64,000 nucleotides of DNA from Thalassovita taeanensis (GCF_900110775.1 NZ_FOEP01000008.1:83565-147564); one strand, 5' to 3'; shown: positions 51,133 through 60,670, numbered from the stretch's first letter. The notes: generated from the letters alone by a model not told the origin. Made by a program: numbers and translations.

Positions 51133-52238
51133 TCTTCCTCGGCATTCCTGATGTGAAGCCAGATCAGTGCTGACCCGATGACAAGAAAGATCAGGTTGAG
51201 GAAGAACGTGTAATCGATGCTGAACCGGACCATTTCCTGAAGCGAAGGCCGCTCGGTCGGGATCATCCCTACGAGAGCGAACAGGTAATGCACCGTAATT
51301 CCCGCAGCGACCATGCACAGGTACAGCAAGCCTGAAAGATAGAGCGCATACTGCCAGCCGTAATATTTTGCGTGCACCCATATCACCGTGGCAGCAACAA
51401 GATCGGCTCCGAGAAAGGCGATCACGCCTCCGAACGACGCATCACGCGACCAGAGCATCGCAGCCAGGGGGACATTGCCCATCGACCCGATGAAGGTGAA
51501 GAAGGCCACGACCGGTGCCACCAGCGCGTTTTCAAGAACGATCAGGAAGCCCGGCGCGTCCTGCGCACCGCCATCTCCGACCAGAAAGATCGCGTTCCAG
51601 AAGCTCTGCGGCACAAAGACGGAAATGAAACCCGCGACCGTGAAGCCGAAGAGGATCTCCTTCCAGACCATCTTCCATTCCATGAAGAAAGCGCGGGCGA
51701 TCCGGTCCCATCCTTCGCGGGACAGCAGTTTGTCGCGGAACGAACCCTTCATGGTCTGGTCCCTGTCCATACCTTCGTCGGACTGGGCCTTCTCCGCATG
51801 CTCTTTTGCGCTTTCGACAAACGACCTTGGAAGCCATATCAGGGTGAGGGCATAGGCGTAGATCGTCATCAGGATGCCAAGCATGAAATTTGCCACCATG
51901 AATTTCCAGCCCAGCAGGACCAGAAGGACGATTCCAAGCTCGATCACCAGATTTGTCGATGAAATCAGGAAGGCGATCGAATTGACCGGATGCGCACCCT
52001 TCACGAGGATCGAACGCGACGCGGCAAGAGCCGCGAAGGAACAGGACGATGACACAAACCCAAAGAAGCCGGCAATGCCTGCCTTCCTGGCACCACGGTC
52101 GCCAAGAACACGCGCCATCTGATCCCGTGTCACGAAAATCTGGATGCCTGCGGAGATGATATACCCGAAGATGAGCGCCCAGAGCGCCTTCCAGAGCATG
52201 CCCGCCCCGGTCGTGAATGCTTCGATTATCTGGTCCAT
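51129..52238 (-). CDS. Permease of the UPF0718/ArsP_1 family
   Basis: A 369-aa protein with about ten hydrophobic segments. Motifs FGFVSSSCSFAALAASRSILVKGA and PLAAMLWSRDASFGGVIAF are those of the DUF318/ArsP permeases, which export organoarsenicals or move other metal complexes. In copper islands such permeases are frequent, and the cargo here is unknown. It follows the MauE/glutaredoxin gene by 87 bp and probably shares the transcript starting at promoter 2. Confidence 0.85.
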   Translation of the reverse strand: MDQIIEAFTTGAGMLWKALWALIFGYIISAGIQIFVTRDQMARVLGDRGARKAGIAGFFGFVSSSCSFAALAASRSILVKGAHPVNSIAFLISSTNLVIELGIVLLVLLGWKFMVANFMLGILMTIYAYALTLIWLPRSFVESAKEHAEKAQSDEGMDRDQTMKGSFRDKLLSREGWDRIARAFFMEWKMVWKEILFGFTVAGFISVFVPQSFWNAIFLVGDGGAQDAPGFLIVLENALVAPVVAFFTFIGSMGNVPLAAMLWSRDASFGGVIAFLGADLVAATVIWVHAKYYGWQYALYLSGLLYLCMVAAGITVHYLFALVGMIPTERPSLQEMVRFSIDYTFFLNLIFLVIGSALIWLHIRNAEED

Positions 52239-52325
52239 TCAGCTTGACCCTTTTTCGCAGTGCTGTCCGACTTGCGCATCTATCGGGAGAACGAGTCCGA
52301 GGGATATGAAAACGGCACCCGCCTT

Positions 52326-53099
52326 TCAGCCGATCAGATAGACCCTGATAGGCATCCAAATCCCCATGACCATCATCATCAGATTTTCCGTGAGCGAGAC
52401 AAAGCCAAGCGGCACATTGCTGTCACCACCGACGCAGGCGCATTTCAATTCACGCTTGTCGATATAGACCGCCTTGAAAACCGATACTGCGCCAACAGTG
52501 CCGATGAACAAGGCCACCGGTGCCGAAAGCCAGGTCAGCGCCCCAGCGACCATGAGGATACCTGCGAAAGCCTCTCCGAACGGATAGATTTTGCCATATC
52601 GTACCCACCGACGCGCCAGCAGGTCGTAGTTCAGGAACATGGTCGAAAAGCTTTCGACATCCTGAAGTTTTTGTACGGCCAGAAAGCACATCGAGATCGA
52701 GATGAACCATTCCAGGGCGCGGGGGGTGAAAATGTTCTCGAAGCTGTACCACGACAAACCGAGCGCCATCAGGAACGCGACGGCAAAGATCGTGATCACG
52801 GGCTGGTAGGACGTGTCCGAGCGTTCGTCTTCCGGCGCATCGATGCCGAAATGGACCCGAAGGTCGTCATATCCACCGATCCGCTCGTCCCCGATCCAGG
52901 TTTGCGGGCTGGTTTCGACGCCGTGCTCTTCCATGAACGCGTCGGTTTCCTCACGCGTGGTCAGATGGTGGTCCTCAACCTCATACCCTTGCCTCTCCAG
53001 CAAGTCTTTGGACTTCAGACCGTAGGGGCAAAGGTGGCCCGGCATGACCATGCGGTACAGCGTCGCCGACTGCGCTTGGGTGCTTGACTGGTGCTTCAT
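52326..53099 (-). CDS. Glutaredoxin-MauE fusion membrane protein
   Basis: A 257-aa two-part protein. Residues 1-90 are glutaredoxin-like (YRMVMPGHLCPYGLKSKDLL, single-Cys CPYG motif, then TSPQTWIGDERIGGYDDL). Residues 100-257 form four helices with the MauE/DoxX-like EWFISISMCFLAVQKLQDVE and FGEAFAGILMVAG, plus a CACVGGDSNVP loop. This combination of a glutaredoxin and a MauE-type membrane unit is seen in some copper/redox loci. It starts 1 bp after the DUF305 gene. Confidence 0.82.
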   Translation of the reverse strand: MKHQSSTQAQSATLYRMVMPGHLCPYGLKSKDLLERQGYEVEDHHLTTREETDAFMEEHGVETSPQTWIGDERIGGYDDLRVHFGIDAPEDERSDTSYQPVITIFAVAFLMALGLSWYSFENIFTPRALEWFISISMCFLAVQKLQDVESFSTMFLNYDLLARRWVRYGKIYPFGEAFAGILMVAGALTWLSAPVALFIGTVGAVSVFKAVYIDKRELKCACVGGDSNVPLGFVSLTENLMMMVMGIWMPIRVYLIG

Positions 53100-53100
53100 G

Positions 53101-53970
53101 TCATGCCCCGCAACTGTAGAATCCCCGGAATCCGGCGGTCAGACCGGCATCGAGCTCGATCGTCAGAGTCGCATCGACCGGTTCGGTACCTGCGGTTTCG
53201 AGCGCAGCACCGTCTTGGGGAACGCCAAGGCGGATCGACAGGCCTTCTGTGCCCAATTCGCCGGCTGCATTCTGTTCGACCCGGACGAGATCGCCGCTCA
53301 GCTTGACGAGCCCGACGGCTGCGCCATCGATCTCACCCAATGCCAGTGAGGCCGGACTGCCGGTTGTATAGTTGAATGTGCACACCGCGCCATTCGGCAG
53401 AAGCTGCGCGATATCCTCTTTCGTCAGGAAGCCGGGGTCGAGCACTGCGACGTTTGCTGTTGACAGGGCTTGATCCAAGCTCACGATACGGGGGCTCTCG
53501 AGACTTGCAGTCTCGGATGTGTCGCCGGATGCATCGATATCGTTGATCAGATAGCGCATTTCCGCGATTTCCTTGTCTTGCGCATAGATGATCTCGTCCG
53601 CGAGCTTGCGCACGCGCGGATCCGAGATATCGGCGCGGCTCGATGTCATGATCGCGATCGAATGGTGTGGGATCATCGCGCGCATGTAGCTGGTGTCGCC
53701 CACCGTGACCTGGCTTCGTACGAGCCAGAGCGAGGCGGCGAACACGACGACGGCACCGCTGAAAATAGCGGCATTTACGGTCTTGCTCGAATACATTGAA
53801 AGCATGAAGGCCAACATGATGATCGCCATCGTCGCGCCCATCAACAGCGCCATATAGGCTCGGGTTTCGGACCAGAAAACATGGGTCAGAAGATAGGTGT
53901 TGAGATACATCAGCCCGAACATCACGACCGTCGAGGTCGCGATCATGGCGGCAAATCTCCAATATGACAT
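53101..53970 (-). CDS. DUF305 copper-associated membrane protein
   Basis: A 289-aa protein. Three N-terminal membrane segments are followed by a DUF305 helical domain with YMRAMIPHHSIAIMTSS, RKLADEIIYAQDKEIAEMRYLIND; the MIPHH-Ix-M pattern binds metal. The C-terminal 100 residues (VAVLDPGFLTKEDIAQLLPNG onward) are an extra beta-rich domain not typical of DUF305. DUF305 proteins are common in copper resistance loci. CueR-type promoter 2 lies 40-70 bp upstream. Confidence 0.85.
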   Translation of the reverse strand: MSYWRFAAMIATSTVVMFGLMYLNTYLLTHVFWSETRAYMALLMGATMAIIMLAFMLSMYSSKTVNAAIFSGAVVVFAASLWLVRSQVTVGDTSYMRAMIPHHSIAIMTSSRADISDPRVRKLADEIIYAQDKEIAEMRYLINDIDASGDTSETASLESPRIVSLDQALSTANVAVLDPGFLTKEDIAQLLPNGAVCTFNYTTGSPASLALGEIDGAAVGLVKLSGDLVRVEQNAAGELGTEGLSIRLGVPQDGAALETAGTEPVDATLTIELDAGLTAGFRGFYSCGA

Positions 53971-54009
53971 GACGTGCTCCTTTCGCTTGTTCCATCCCCG
54001 TTCAGAACA

Positions 54010-54040
54010 TCAACAACCTTCCAGCGATGGAGGGTTCCAA
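54010..54040 (-). promoter_or_regulatory. CueR-type promoter 2 (DUF305 operon, leftward)
   Basis: TTGGAA -35, a 19-bp spacer containing ACCCTCC-N6-GGAAGGT, then TGTTGA as a poor -10. The dyad is as good as in the other boxes. It would drive 53970 to 51129. Confidence 0.65.
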
Positions 54041-54069
54041 CTCTTTTCGGGTGAGGTTTTGTGGCGCTC

Positions 54070-54486
54070 CTAATCCATCTTTCTCGTGACCACGAGGAAG
54101 ATTGTAGAGGCCGAGCAGCTGATGAGGAGAAAGCCATTCAGGGCCTCGATGCCGGCAAGAAAGCGCAAATGACCCGTGGGATAAATATCGCCAAGCCCCA
54201 GCGAGGAGTAATTGACGACGGAAAAGTAGAAAACATCCATGAATGAATCGACGTTATCTTGAGCGAAACCGCCAATACCTAAGAACTCGCCGAAACTGAA
54301 ACCCAGTGCGTAGAGCCCGGCTTCACCTATGTGGGCGGTCGCGAGTGTATAGAGGGCAAATAAGAGGCGGCTTGATTGTGTGAATGGAGTGCGTTTGGTG
54401 GCCGTCATGACGAAACTCATCGCACGGACATGCACAAGTCCGCTCAAACCGAAGAGCACAATCGCAAAGAGGATCGCCCAAGCCAA
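54070..54486 (-). CDS. Two-helix ion channel family protein
   Basis: A 138-aa protein with an N-terminal hydrophobic segment (AWAILFAIVLFGLSGLVHV), a second one (LFALYTLATAHIGEAGLYALG), and the channel pore region FYFSVVNYSSLGLGDIYPTGH followed by a final helix. The S-S-L-G-L-G-D pattern resembles the selectivity filter of two-TM potassium-channel-like proteins (Ion_trans_2). The start is uncertain: TTG 54486 with an AGGG site 12 bp after cueR is used; a longer TTG start would overlap cueR by 70 bp. Cotranscribed with cueR. Confidence 0.65.
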   Translation of the reverse strand: MAWAILFAIVLFGLSGLVHVRAMSFVMTATKRTPFTQSSRLLFALYTLATAHIGEAGLYALGFSFGEFLGIGGFAQDNVDSFMDVFYFSVVNYSSLGLGDIYPTGHLRFLAGIEALNGFLLISCSASTIFLVVTRKMD

Positions 54487-54497
54487 ACGCTCGCACC

Positions 54498-54920
54498 CTA
54501 CAACGCAGTATTCTTGAGTTGCTCTTCGCCGCGGTGTTTCGTTGCCAAATCGGCGAGGATTGGGCAATCCGGGCGGTGATCCCCGGCACAGGCGTCCACT
54601 AGATGTGCTAGCGTCGCGCGCATTTCCTTCAGCTCCGCAATCTTGTCGTCGATCCGTTCAAGATGCTGCTCGGCGATATCCTTGACTTCGGCGCTGGCGC
54701 GTTTTTCGTCCTCGTACAGAGCAATAAGGTTGCGGCAGTCTTCAATGCTGAAGCCGAGCGCCCGGGAACGGCCGAGAAACGCGAGCTTGTGCGCATCGCT
54801 TTCACGGAATGTGCGATAGCCGTTCGTGCTGCGAAGAGGCTTCACAAGCCCGACATCCTCGTAGTATCGGATCGTCTTGGCTGGGAGGCCAGAAAGGGCG
54901 GCGACATCTCCAATATTCAT
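54498..54920 (-). CDS. cueR: Copper-responsive activator CueR (MerR family)
   Basis: A 140-aa MerR-family regulator. The HTH is MNIGDVAALSGLPAKTIRYY, and the metal loop near the end has C111-x7-C119 in the CAGDHRPDCPI pattern characteristic of CueR (Cu(I) bound by two Cys). It binds the dyads in 19-bp-spaced promoters and twists them on Cu(I) binding. Five matching promoters lie in this window. It starts 13 bp after the copA stop, so is made from the same transcript and autoregulated. Confidence 0.93.
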   Translation of the reverse strand: MNIGDVAALSGLPAKTIRYYEDVGLVKPLRSTNGYRTFRESDAHKLAFLGRSRALGFSIEDCRNLIALYEDEKRASAEVKDIAEQHLERIDDKIAELKEMRATLAHLVDACAGDHRPDCPILADLATKHRGEEQLKNTAL

Positions 54921-54933
54921 GATCAGGTTCTCC

Positions 54934-57453
54934 TTATTCAGCGGCGACAGGGTTAGGGGATAGCAAAGTGGCCTCTTCACCACCGCGCGCTCTGGCTTCT
55001 TCCATGATGGGATGGACCCTGCGTAGCCGAAGGGCGTTGGTCAGCACGAAGACCGAACTCAGTGCCATGGCTCCGGCAGCCAGGACTGGCGAGAGCAACA
55101 AGCCGAACGTGGGGTAGAGCACACCCGCAGCCACCGGGATCAGCGCGACGTTGTAGCCGAACGCCCAGAACAGGTTCTGACGGATGTTGCGCATCGTGCG
55201 GCCTGATACTTCAAAGGCGTTGACCACGCCGCGCAGATCGCCCGACATCAGCACCACATCGGCGGATTCGATGGCCACATCGGTTCCCGTGCCGATGGCG
55301 ATACCGACATCCGCATGTGCCAGCGCGGGGGCGTCGTTAATGCCGTCGCCGACGAAGGCGATCCGTCGGCCCCCTTGGCGAAGCTCGTTTAGTGCGGCCA
55401 CCTTTCCATCGGGCAGAACGCCGGCGATCACGTGGTCGATGCCGGTTTCGCGTGCGATGGCATCGGCTGTCTCGCGCTTGTCGCCGGTGATCATAGCGAC
55501 CTCCAGCCCGAGGCGGTGCAGCGCGCCAATGGCGGCCGCGCTGGCGGGTTTGACCGGATCGGACACGCCGATGACCGCTGCAACCCTGCCATCCACCGCG
55601 GCAAACAATGCCGTGCGGCCCAGCACGGCCAAGCGGCCCTCCGCCTCGGCCAGCGACCCGATGCTCAGTCCTTCGCGGACCATCAGGCGATCTGCACCGA
55701 CAAGCACCTCGTGGCCGGCAACCTTGGCCCGAACGCCGTAGCCCGTGATGGATTCGAAGCTCTCGACGTCGTGACGTGCCGCGTTCTCGGCCTGGGCCGC
55801 GCGCACGATGGCTTCGGCGATGGGATGCTCGGACTGCGTCTCGACCGCCGCCACCAGTGCCAGGATGTCGGCCCGGTCGACCCCGTCGGCCAGGACCATA
55901 TCGGTCAGTTCGGGGCGCCCTTGGGTGACGGTGCCGGTTTTGTCGAGCGCGATAACATTCACCGACGTCAGTTGTTGCAGCGCGTCGCCCTTGCGGAAAA
56001 GCACGCCCATCTCGGCTGCGCGCCCAGTACCGACCATGATCGAGGTCGGCGTGGCCAGTCCCATGGCGCAGGGGCAGGCTATGATGAGGACCGAGACCCC
56101 GGCCACAAGCGCGTAGGACAGGGTGGGCGAGGGGCCGAACAGCAGCCAGATCAGAACGGTCAACGCGGCCAGTGCCATGACCGCCGGCACGAACCACAGC
56201 GTGATCCGGTCCACCAGGCCCTGGATCGGCAACTTGGCGCCCTGCGCCTGCTCCACCATGCGAATGATTTGCGCGAGCGTCGTGTCGGCGCCGACACGTG
56301 TGGCGCGGAACTGGAAGCTGCCGGTGCCGTTGACGGTGCCGCCGGTGACCGGATCACCCTCGGACTTGGAGACGGGAACCGGCTCTCCGGTGATCATGCT
56401 CTCGTCGACATGGGCGCTGCCTTGCGTGACCTCCCCATCCACCGCAATGCGTTCGCCGGGACGCACAACGAGGATATCGCCGGTGCCGATCCGTTCGATG
56501 GCGACGTCCTGCGGCTCCCCGTCCACCAGAACTCGCGCGGTGCGGGCCTGAAGGCCAAGAAGCTTCTGGATCGCGGCACCGGTGCGGCCCTTGGCGCGCG
56601 CCTCCATCCAGCGGCCCAGAAGGATCAGCACGACGATGACTGCCGCTGCCTCGAAGTAAACGGCACGGGACGCCACGGGCAGCAGCGCAGGCGCAAAGAG
56701 CGCGGTAAGAGAATAGAGATAGGCTGCGCCGGTGCCAACGGCGACGAGGCTGTTCATGTCGGGCGCGCCCTTCAGAAGCGCGGGGAAGCCCTTGGCGTAA
56801 AAGTGGCGTCCGGGCCAGAACAGCACAACTGTCGTCAGTACGAACTGGATCATCCAACTTGTCTGGTGACCGATGGTGCGGCCGATCATCTCGTGCATCC
56901 CCGGCACTAGGTGTGCACCCATCTCGAGCAGGAAAACCGGCAGCGCCAATGTCGCCGCGAATGCGGTCTTACGGGCCAGATCGCGCGCTTCGCCTGCCTT
57001 GCGGGCGCTGTGCTCCTCGGGCAAGACACTGTCCGCCGGTTCAGCAGGGTAGCCGGCGTCTGTGGCAGCTTTCATTAGATCGGAGATCTTCATCGCGCCC
57101 TCGACATAGGTCACGGTTGCGGTCTCGGAGGCGAGATTGACGTTGACCTCCAGAACGCCAGGCACTGCCGCCAGCGCCTTATCGACACGGCCGACGCAGG
57201 ACGCGCAGGACATGGACGAGACGTTCAGGCGAATAGTCTGCGTCCGGACGGGATAGCCGGCCCGATCCAGCGCGTCGATCAGCTCCGGTATCCGGGTTTC
57301 CGAGTCGATTCGGACCTGCGCAGTTTCGGCCGCAAGGTTCACATTGACCTCTTCGACCCCGGGCAGCGCCGAGAGCGCGCGCTCGACCAGACCGACACAT
57401 GATGCGCAGGACATGTTCTGGACAGAGACCCGCAGGTCTTGTGTGATTGGCAT
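54934..57453 (-). CDS. copA: Copper-exporting P1B-type ATPase CopA
   Basis: An 839-aa Cu(I) exporter. Two N-terminal HMA metal domains each have MSCASCVG (C16-x-x-C19 and a second copy near residue 84). Eight membrane helices follow, with the CPC site ([13 protein letters not shown]), the phosphorylation motif DKTGTVTQG, the TGD and [10 protein letters not shown] motifs, and the actuator TGEP. CPC with MSCASC identifies the P1B-1 copper group. Start ATG 57453. Regulated by CueR-type promoter 3, directly upstream. Confidence 0.97.
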   Translation of the reverse strand: MPITQDLRVSVQNMSCASCVGLVERALSALPGVEEVNVNLAAETAQVRIDSETRIPELIDALDRAGYPVRTQTIRLNVSSMSCASCVGRVDKALAAVPGVLEVNVNLASETATVTYVEGAMKISDLMKAATDAGYPAEPADSVLPEEHSARKAGEARDLARKTAFAATLALPVFLLEMGAHLVPGMHEMIGRTIGHQTSWMIQFVLTTVVLFWPGRHFYAKGFPALLKGAPDMNSLVAVGTGAAYLYSLTALFAPALLPVASRAVYFEAAAVIVVLILLGRWMEARAKGRTGAAIQKLLGLQARTARVLVDGEPQDVAIERIGTGDILVVRPGERIAVDGEVTQGSAHVDESMITGEPVPVSKSEGDPVTGGTVNGTGSFQFRATRVGADTTLAQIIRMVEQAQGAKLPIQGLVDRITLWFVPAVMALAALTVLIWLLFGPSPTLSYALVAGVSVLIIACPCAMGLATPTSIMVGTGRAAEMGVLFRKGDALQQLTSVNVIALDKTGTVTQGRPELTDMVLADGVDRADILALVAAVETQSEHPIAEAIVRAAQAENAARHDVESFESITGYGVRAKVAGHEVLVGADRLMVREGLSIGSLAEAEGRLAVLGRTALFAAVDGRVAAVIGVSDPVKPASAAAIGALHRLGLEVAMITGDKRETADAIARETGIDHVIAGVLPDGKVAALNELRQGGRRIAFVGDGINDAPALAHADVGIAIGTGTDVAIESADVVLMSGDLRGVVNAFEVSGRTMRNIRQNLFWAFGYNVALIPVAAGVLYPTFGLLLSPVLAAGAMALSSVFVLTNALRLRRVHPIMEEARARGGEEATLLSPNPVAAE

Positions 57454-57480
57454 GAGCGTCTCCTTCGTCTCTGGGTAAGA

Positions 57481-57511
57481 TATCTAGGGCTTCCACCAAC
57501 TGGAAGGTCAA
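57481..57511 (-). promoter_or_regulatory. CueR-type promoter 3 (copA-cueR)
   Basis: TTGACC -35, TAGATA -10 and a 19-bp spacer holding ACCTTCC-N6 and a GGAAG arm. It drives copA and cueR, back to back with promoter 4. Confidence 0.85.
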
Positions 57512-57535
57512 GCTTTTCAGAATATTTTTTTGCCC

Positions 57536-57566
57536 TTGACCTTCCTCCGCTGGAAGCGCCCACCTG
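57536..57566 (+). promoter_or_regulatory. CueR-type promoter 4 (copZ)
   Basis: TTGACC -35 and the dyad ACCTTCC-N6-GGAAG. The -10 at the 19-bp distance is poor (CACCTG), so this may be a weaker or more strictly activated promoter. It faces copZ. Confidence 0.7.
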
Positions 57567-57590
57567 AAGATAAGAGAGAAGGAGACGTAT

Positions 57591-57797
57591 ATGAGCAGCT
57601 TCACAGTTCCGGGAATGAGTTGCGGGCATTGCACCGCAACAATTGACAAGGCGATTAGGTCTATTGACCCAACTGCGACCGTTTCGTGCGACTTGAGCAC
57701 GCATACCGTTTCGGTCGAGAGTTTTCTCAGCGTCAGGGCGGTGTCGGAAGCGATCCAAAACGCAGGATACGATGTGTCGGCGCCAGCCGCGACCTGA
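57591..57797 (+). CDS. copZ: Copper chaperone CopZ
   Basis: A 68-aa HMA-domain protein: FTVPGMSCGHCTATIDKAI (C-x-x-C copper site), then ATVSCDLSTHTVSV and VSEAIQNAGYDVS. It carries Cu(I) in the cytoplasm and hands it to CopA. It is divergent from copA with back-to-back CueR-type promoters, and has an AAGGAG ribosome site. Confidence 0.93.
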   Translation: MSSFTVPGMSCGHCTATIDKAIRSIDPTATVSCDLSTHTVSVESFLSVRAVSEAIQNAGYDVSAPAAT

Positions 57798-58000
57798 ATA
57801 ACCCTTGGGACTGCAATTACTGGTGCAAAACTTGCCGGATCACGTACCCAGCGTCCTGTCGTGCCAAGTCGATTAAGCGCACTCGACCAAATGGATGCGT
57901 CCGTGGATGGGCGGTAACTCGATTGCGCCACACCTTCGCTCGACAACCAGTCCAACTTTTCCTCGACCCAAAGATATTCAGCGCCTTTCTCGGACGCGGT

Positions 58001-58477
58001 TCAGTTGCCTTCCTGCTGTCGCTGGTCAGCACTTCGTTCGGCTTGAATAGCGCGCTGACGCTCCGGCCACGTTGATTGGATGTAAGCGATGATGTTCCAG
58101 ATTTCGGCGTCCGACAGCTGGTCGCCGAACCCGGGCATGCCGCTTTCGAACTCGACCCCTTGGAGGGCAAGAGCGGCCTTGCCGCCCAGCTTGGTGTAGT
58201 CAAACAGCACGCCATCGGGATGATGCCAGGTATGACCGGTTTCGTCATGCGGCGGTGCAGGCAGGACGCCATCTGGTCCGGCCGACCGCCAATCCGGCTG
58301 TCCTTCCAAATCGGCGCCATGGCAGGCCGCGCAATATTCTCTGTAAAGATCTTCACCCTGTGCAATGTCGGCGGCTTCCGGCGTAGATTCGGTCTGCACA
58401 CCGGCCGTGCTCATGAGCCAGGCTGCGGCTCCGCCACCGCCCAGAAAAATCACCGACAGCATCAGGTATCTTCGCAT
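58001..58477 (-). CDS. Class I c-type cytochrome (paralogue of 47303-47728)
   Basis: A 158-aa membrane-anchored cytochrome: N-terminal helix LMLSVIFLGGGGAAAWLM, haem site EYCAACHGADLEGQPDW, and a probable Met ligand in ESGMPGFGDQ. It shares GADLEGQPDW and the PPHDETGHTWHH stretch with the cytochrome at 47303. ATG 58477 shares a base with the stop of the oxidase gene (TGATG), so is translationally coupled to it. Likely electron acceptor of that oxidase or of a Cu(I) oxidation step. Confidence 0.88.
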   Translation of the reverse strand: MRRYLMLSVIFLGGGGAAAWLMSTAGVQTESTPEAADIAQGEDLYREYCAACHGADLEGQPDWRSAGPDGVLPAPPHDETGHTWHHPDGVLFDYTKLGGKAALALQGVEFESGMPGFGDQLSDAEIWNIIAYIQSTWPERQRAIQAERSADQRQQEGN

Positions 58478-59865
58478 CACGTCACTCGCATCCATGTCAT
58501 CATGCCGGCGGCCGCGTGGCTGAGCATGTGGCAGTGAAACAGCCAGTCGCCTGGATTATCGGCGACAAAGACAACGGTCCGCGTTTCCCCTCGGAACATC
58601 GTTATCGTATCCCGGAGCGGCCCCAATGTGCCATCCTCGCCGATTTCGCGGAAATGCATCCCGTGCAAGTGCATCGCGTGCGGGAAGGACGTGTCGTTGC
58701 TAATCTCAAGCTTGACGGTCTGCCCGAGAGCGAGACCGGCATGCGGTGCATCGGGCATTCCGACGGTGCCGTTTAAGGCCCAGTATTCGTTTTCGTCGAC
58801 CAGATCGCGGAAGGATTTCCGTTCACCGTTCAAGACCGCCGATTGCATCCGGCCCATCGCACCGCCCTCCATGTTAAGGCGAACGGGAACCGCATTGTCT
58901 AGGCCCGGAACATCCATATTCGCATTCCTCGGCAGGGCAGGGGGGTCATCCCGGCGTACGGCGGACGCCCGACCGGTCACGGTAAGGGCAACCTGTGACA
59001 TACCTTCCCCATTGTCGAGGCGCACCAGATGGGCCGTTTCACCGGAGTCGGCAGTCACGTCGACGATCAGATCGGCGCGCTGGCCGGGGCCGAGAATGAG
59101 GGGTTCGCCGAGCCTCTGGGGTTGCGCCAGTGGCATCCCGTCCAACGCGATGGTCCAGCCTTCCATTCCGGCGATATCAACGACGAAGATCCGCGCGTTG
59201 GCCGCATTGATCAGACGCAGTCGAAGCCGTTCATTCTGACGCACATCGATCGCAAGACCGTACTGTCCGTTCGTCGCAACGAAATTTCCCATGCGGCCTG
59301 CGTGGCTGCGGGAATGCGCAGAGGTGAAGTCGGGATTGATCTGTGCGGTTTCGGGATCGAGAAGCCAATCGTCCAGGATCAGAACCTCCTCGCGATCCAC
59401 TTCCGGAGCTTCCGCTTCCTCAACAATCAGCGCGCCGTAAAGCCCTCGGGCGACCTGTTCGATGGACCTCGCATGGGCGTGATACCAATAGGTTCCGGCA
59501 TCAGGTACAACGAAGTCGTAATCGAAACTCTCGCCCGGTTCGACGGCGGCTTGGGTCAGCCCGGCGACGCCGTCCATCGCGTTGTCGATCCGGATTCCGT
59601 GCCAGTGGACCGAGCTTGCCTGTGGCAGCGCGTTCAGTAACTTTCGCTGAACGCGGGCACCCTGCGCGATCCGCAACTCCGGGCCGGGCATCATGCCGTC
59701 ATAGCCCCATATTTCTGTCTTTGGATAAGGCGGCGGCGCGAGCTGGACCGCGCTCACCTGAGCTTTGAATTCGTCAAATTGAGGCGTCAAGGCGCGCCCC
59801 GCTCTGGGCAATTGAAGGACAGCGGCCGCCGAAGCGCTACGCAAAAGGAAATCCCGTCGTATCAT
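58477..59865 (-). CDS. Second multicopper oxidase
   Basis: A 462-aa periplasmic oxidase with a Tat-type signal (RRDFLLRSASAAAVL). Copper sites: VHWHG, WYHAHA, HAMHLHGMHF (the usual P replaced by A and the third H by M), and HCHMLSHAAAGMM. It lacks the long Met-rich loop of the first oxidase, so the two may differ in substrate. The operon order is L,D-transpeptidase, cytochrome, small ORF, oxidase, cytochrome. The function is inferred from the copper setting. Confidence 0.9.
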   Translation of the reverse strand: MIRRDFLLRSASAAAVLQLPRAGRALTPQFDEFKAQVSAVQLAPPPYPKTEIWGYDGMMPGPELRIAQGARVQRKLLNALPQASSVHWHGIRIDNAMDGVAGLTQAAVEPGESFDYDFVVPDAGTYWYHAHARSIEQVARGLYGALIVEEAEAPEVDREEVLILDDWLLDPETAQINPDFTSAHSRSHAGRMGNFVATNGQYGLAIDVRQNERLRLRLINAANARIFVVDIAGMEGWTIALDGMPLAQPQRLGEPLILGPGQRADLIVDVTADSGETAHLVRLDNGEGMSQVALTVTGRASAVRRDDPPALPRNANMDVPGLDNAVPVRLNMEGGAMGRMQSAVLNGERKSFRDLVDENEYWALNGTVGMPDAPHAGLALGQTVKLEISNDTSFPHAMHLHGMHFREIGEDGTLGPLRDTITMFRGETRTVVFVADNPGDWLFHCHMLSHAAAGMMTWMRVT

Positions 59866-59879
59866 GTTCTCTCCTAGCC

Positions 59880-60200
59880 TTAAATAGTATGGAGCTCTGG
59901 CGCGCCCCGTCGCATTGATCGTAGTTCGGCTGCAACACCCGTAAGGTGATCGTCTCTGCTGCTTTCAGCAACCTGATAGCCAGAAGATTGACCGACACCG
60001 CAGGCAAGCCGCAAATAGGGAGGAACCGAGTTTCGGTTTACACGACCGCGCCGAATTCCACCGAACACGTCGCCCTGCCGAGTCAAGCTGCCGAGCAAAT
60101 CATAGTTCAGGTCTGCGACGGTCCAGCCGCGCACGGCAAGAAGCTCTGGAAGAGTCGCGGTCGGTGGCGATTGGTCAACTTCCCCGTAAAAAAATTTCAC
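59880..60200 (-). CDS. Doubtful small ORF (106 aa)
   Basis: An open frame starting at a GTG and filling the 270-bp gap between a cytochrome gene and the oxidase. The text (TATLPELLAVRGWTVADLNYD, then VGQSSGYQVAESSRDDHLTG) looks partly protein-like but matches nothing I know, and the ribosome site is poor. It could be a real, fast-evolving small exported protein or a decayed gene. Confidence 0.35.
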   Translation of the reverse strand: MKFFYGEVDQSPPTATLPELLAVRGWTVADLNYDLLGSLTRQGDVFGGIRRGRVNRNSVPPYLRLACGVGQSSGYQVAESSRDDHLTGVAAELRSMRRGAPELHTI

Positions 60201-60211
60201 CCTTCAATCTG

Positions 60212-60670
60212 TTAGAAAATGCCATTCGCTTCTTGGAGTTCCCGGACGAATTGCGTGATCATCTTGACGTCAGCGTCTGTCAGTCCCTTGACCGGCGGCA
60301 TATTCCCGAAATTCCAGTGATGCGACCGGACACCGTTCCTGGCCGCTAGAACGAAAGCCATGTCCGAATGATGTGAAGGCTCATAGATCTTGTGCACAAG
60401 TGGCGGCGCAACACCATTCTGACCTGCTGCGTTGGTGCCATGGCATTCGGCACATTTCGCCTCGAATGCGCGTTTTCCGATCTGTGCATTCGCTGACAGG
60501 TCCGTCGGCACCGAAACCTCCACGATGGGTGCCCCTCGGGCCACGCCGCTTGTGTCCGGTGGCACCATCGAGTGACCGGCCGCCTGTTGACCAGATGGGG
60601 AGGTGTTCCAATAAATCGCCAAGCCGCCGACCAACAGAAAGGCCACAACGGCCAGAAGTGCCTTGTTCAT
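60212..60670 (-). CDS. Cytochrome c (third)
   Basis: A 152-aa periplasmic/membrane-anchored cytochrome: N-terminal helix ALLAVVAFLLVGGLAIYW, haem site AKCAECHGTNAAGQNGVAPPL, and MP in FGNMPPVKGLTDADV. It differs from the other two and is closer to small Roseobacter-type cytochromes of copper loci. It starts 33 bp after the L,D-transpeptidase gene in the same operon. Confidence 0.85.
   Translation of the reverse strand: MNKALLAVVAFLLVGGLAIYWNTSPSGQQAAGHSMVPPDTSGVARGAPIVEVSVPTDLSANAQIGKRAFEAKCAECHGTNAAGQNGVAPPLVHKIYEPSHHSDMAFVLAARNGVRSHHWNFGNMPPVKGLTDADVKMITQFVRELQEANGIF

Noticed and set aside
55432..56910. 492-aa plus-strand open frame opposite copA
   Set aside because: Antisense shadow of copA; no protein-like features.
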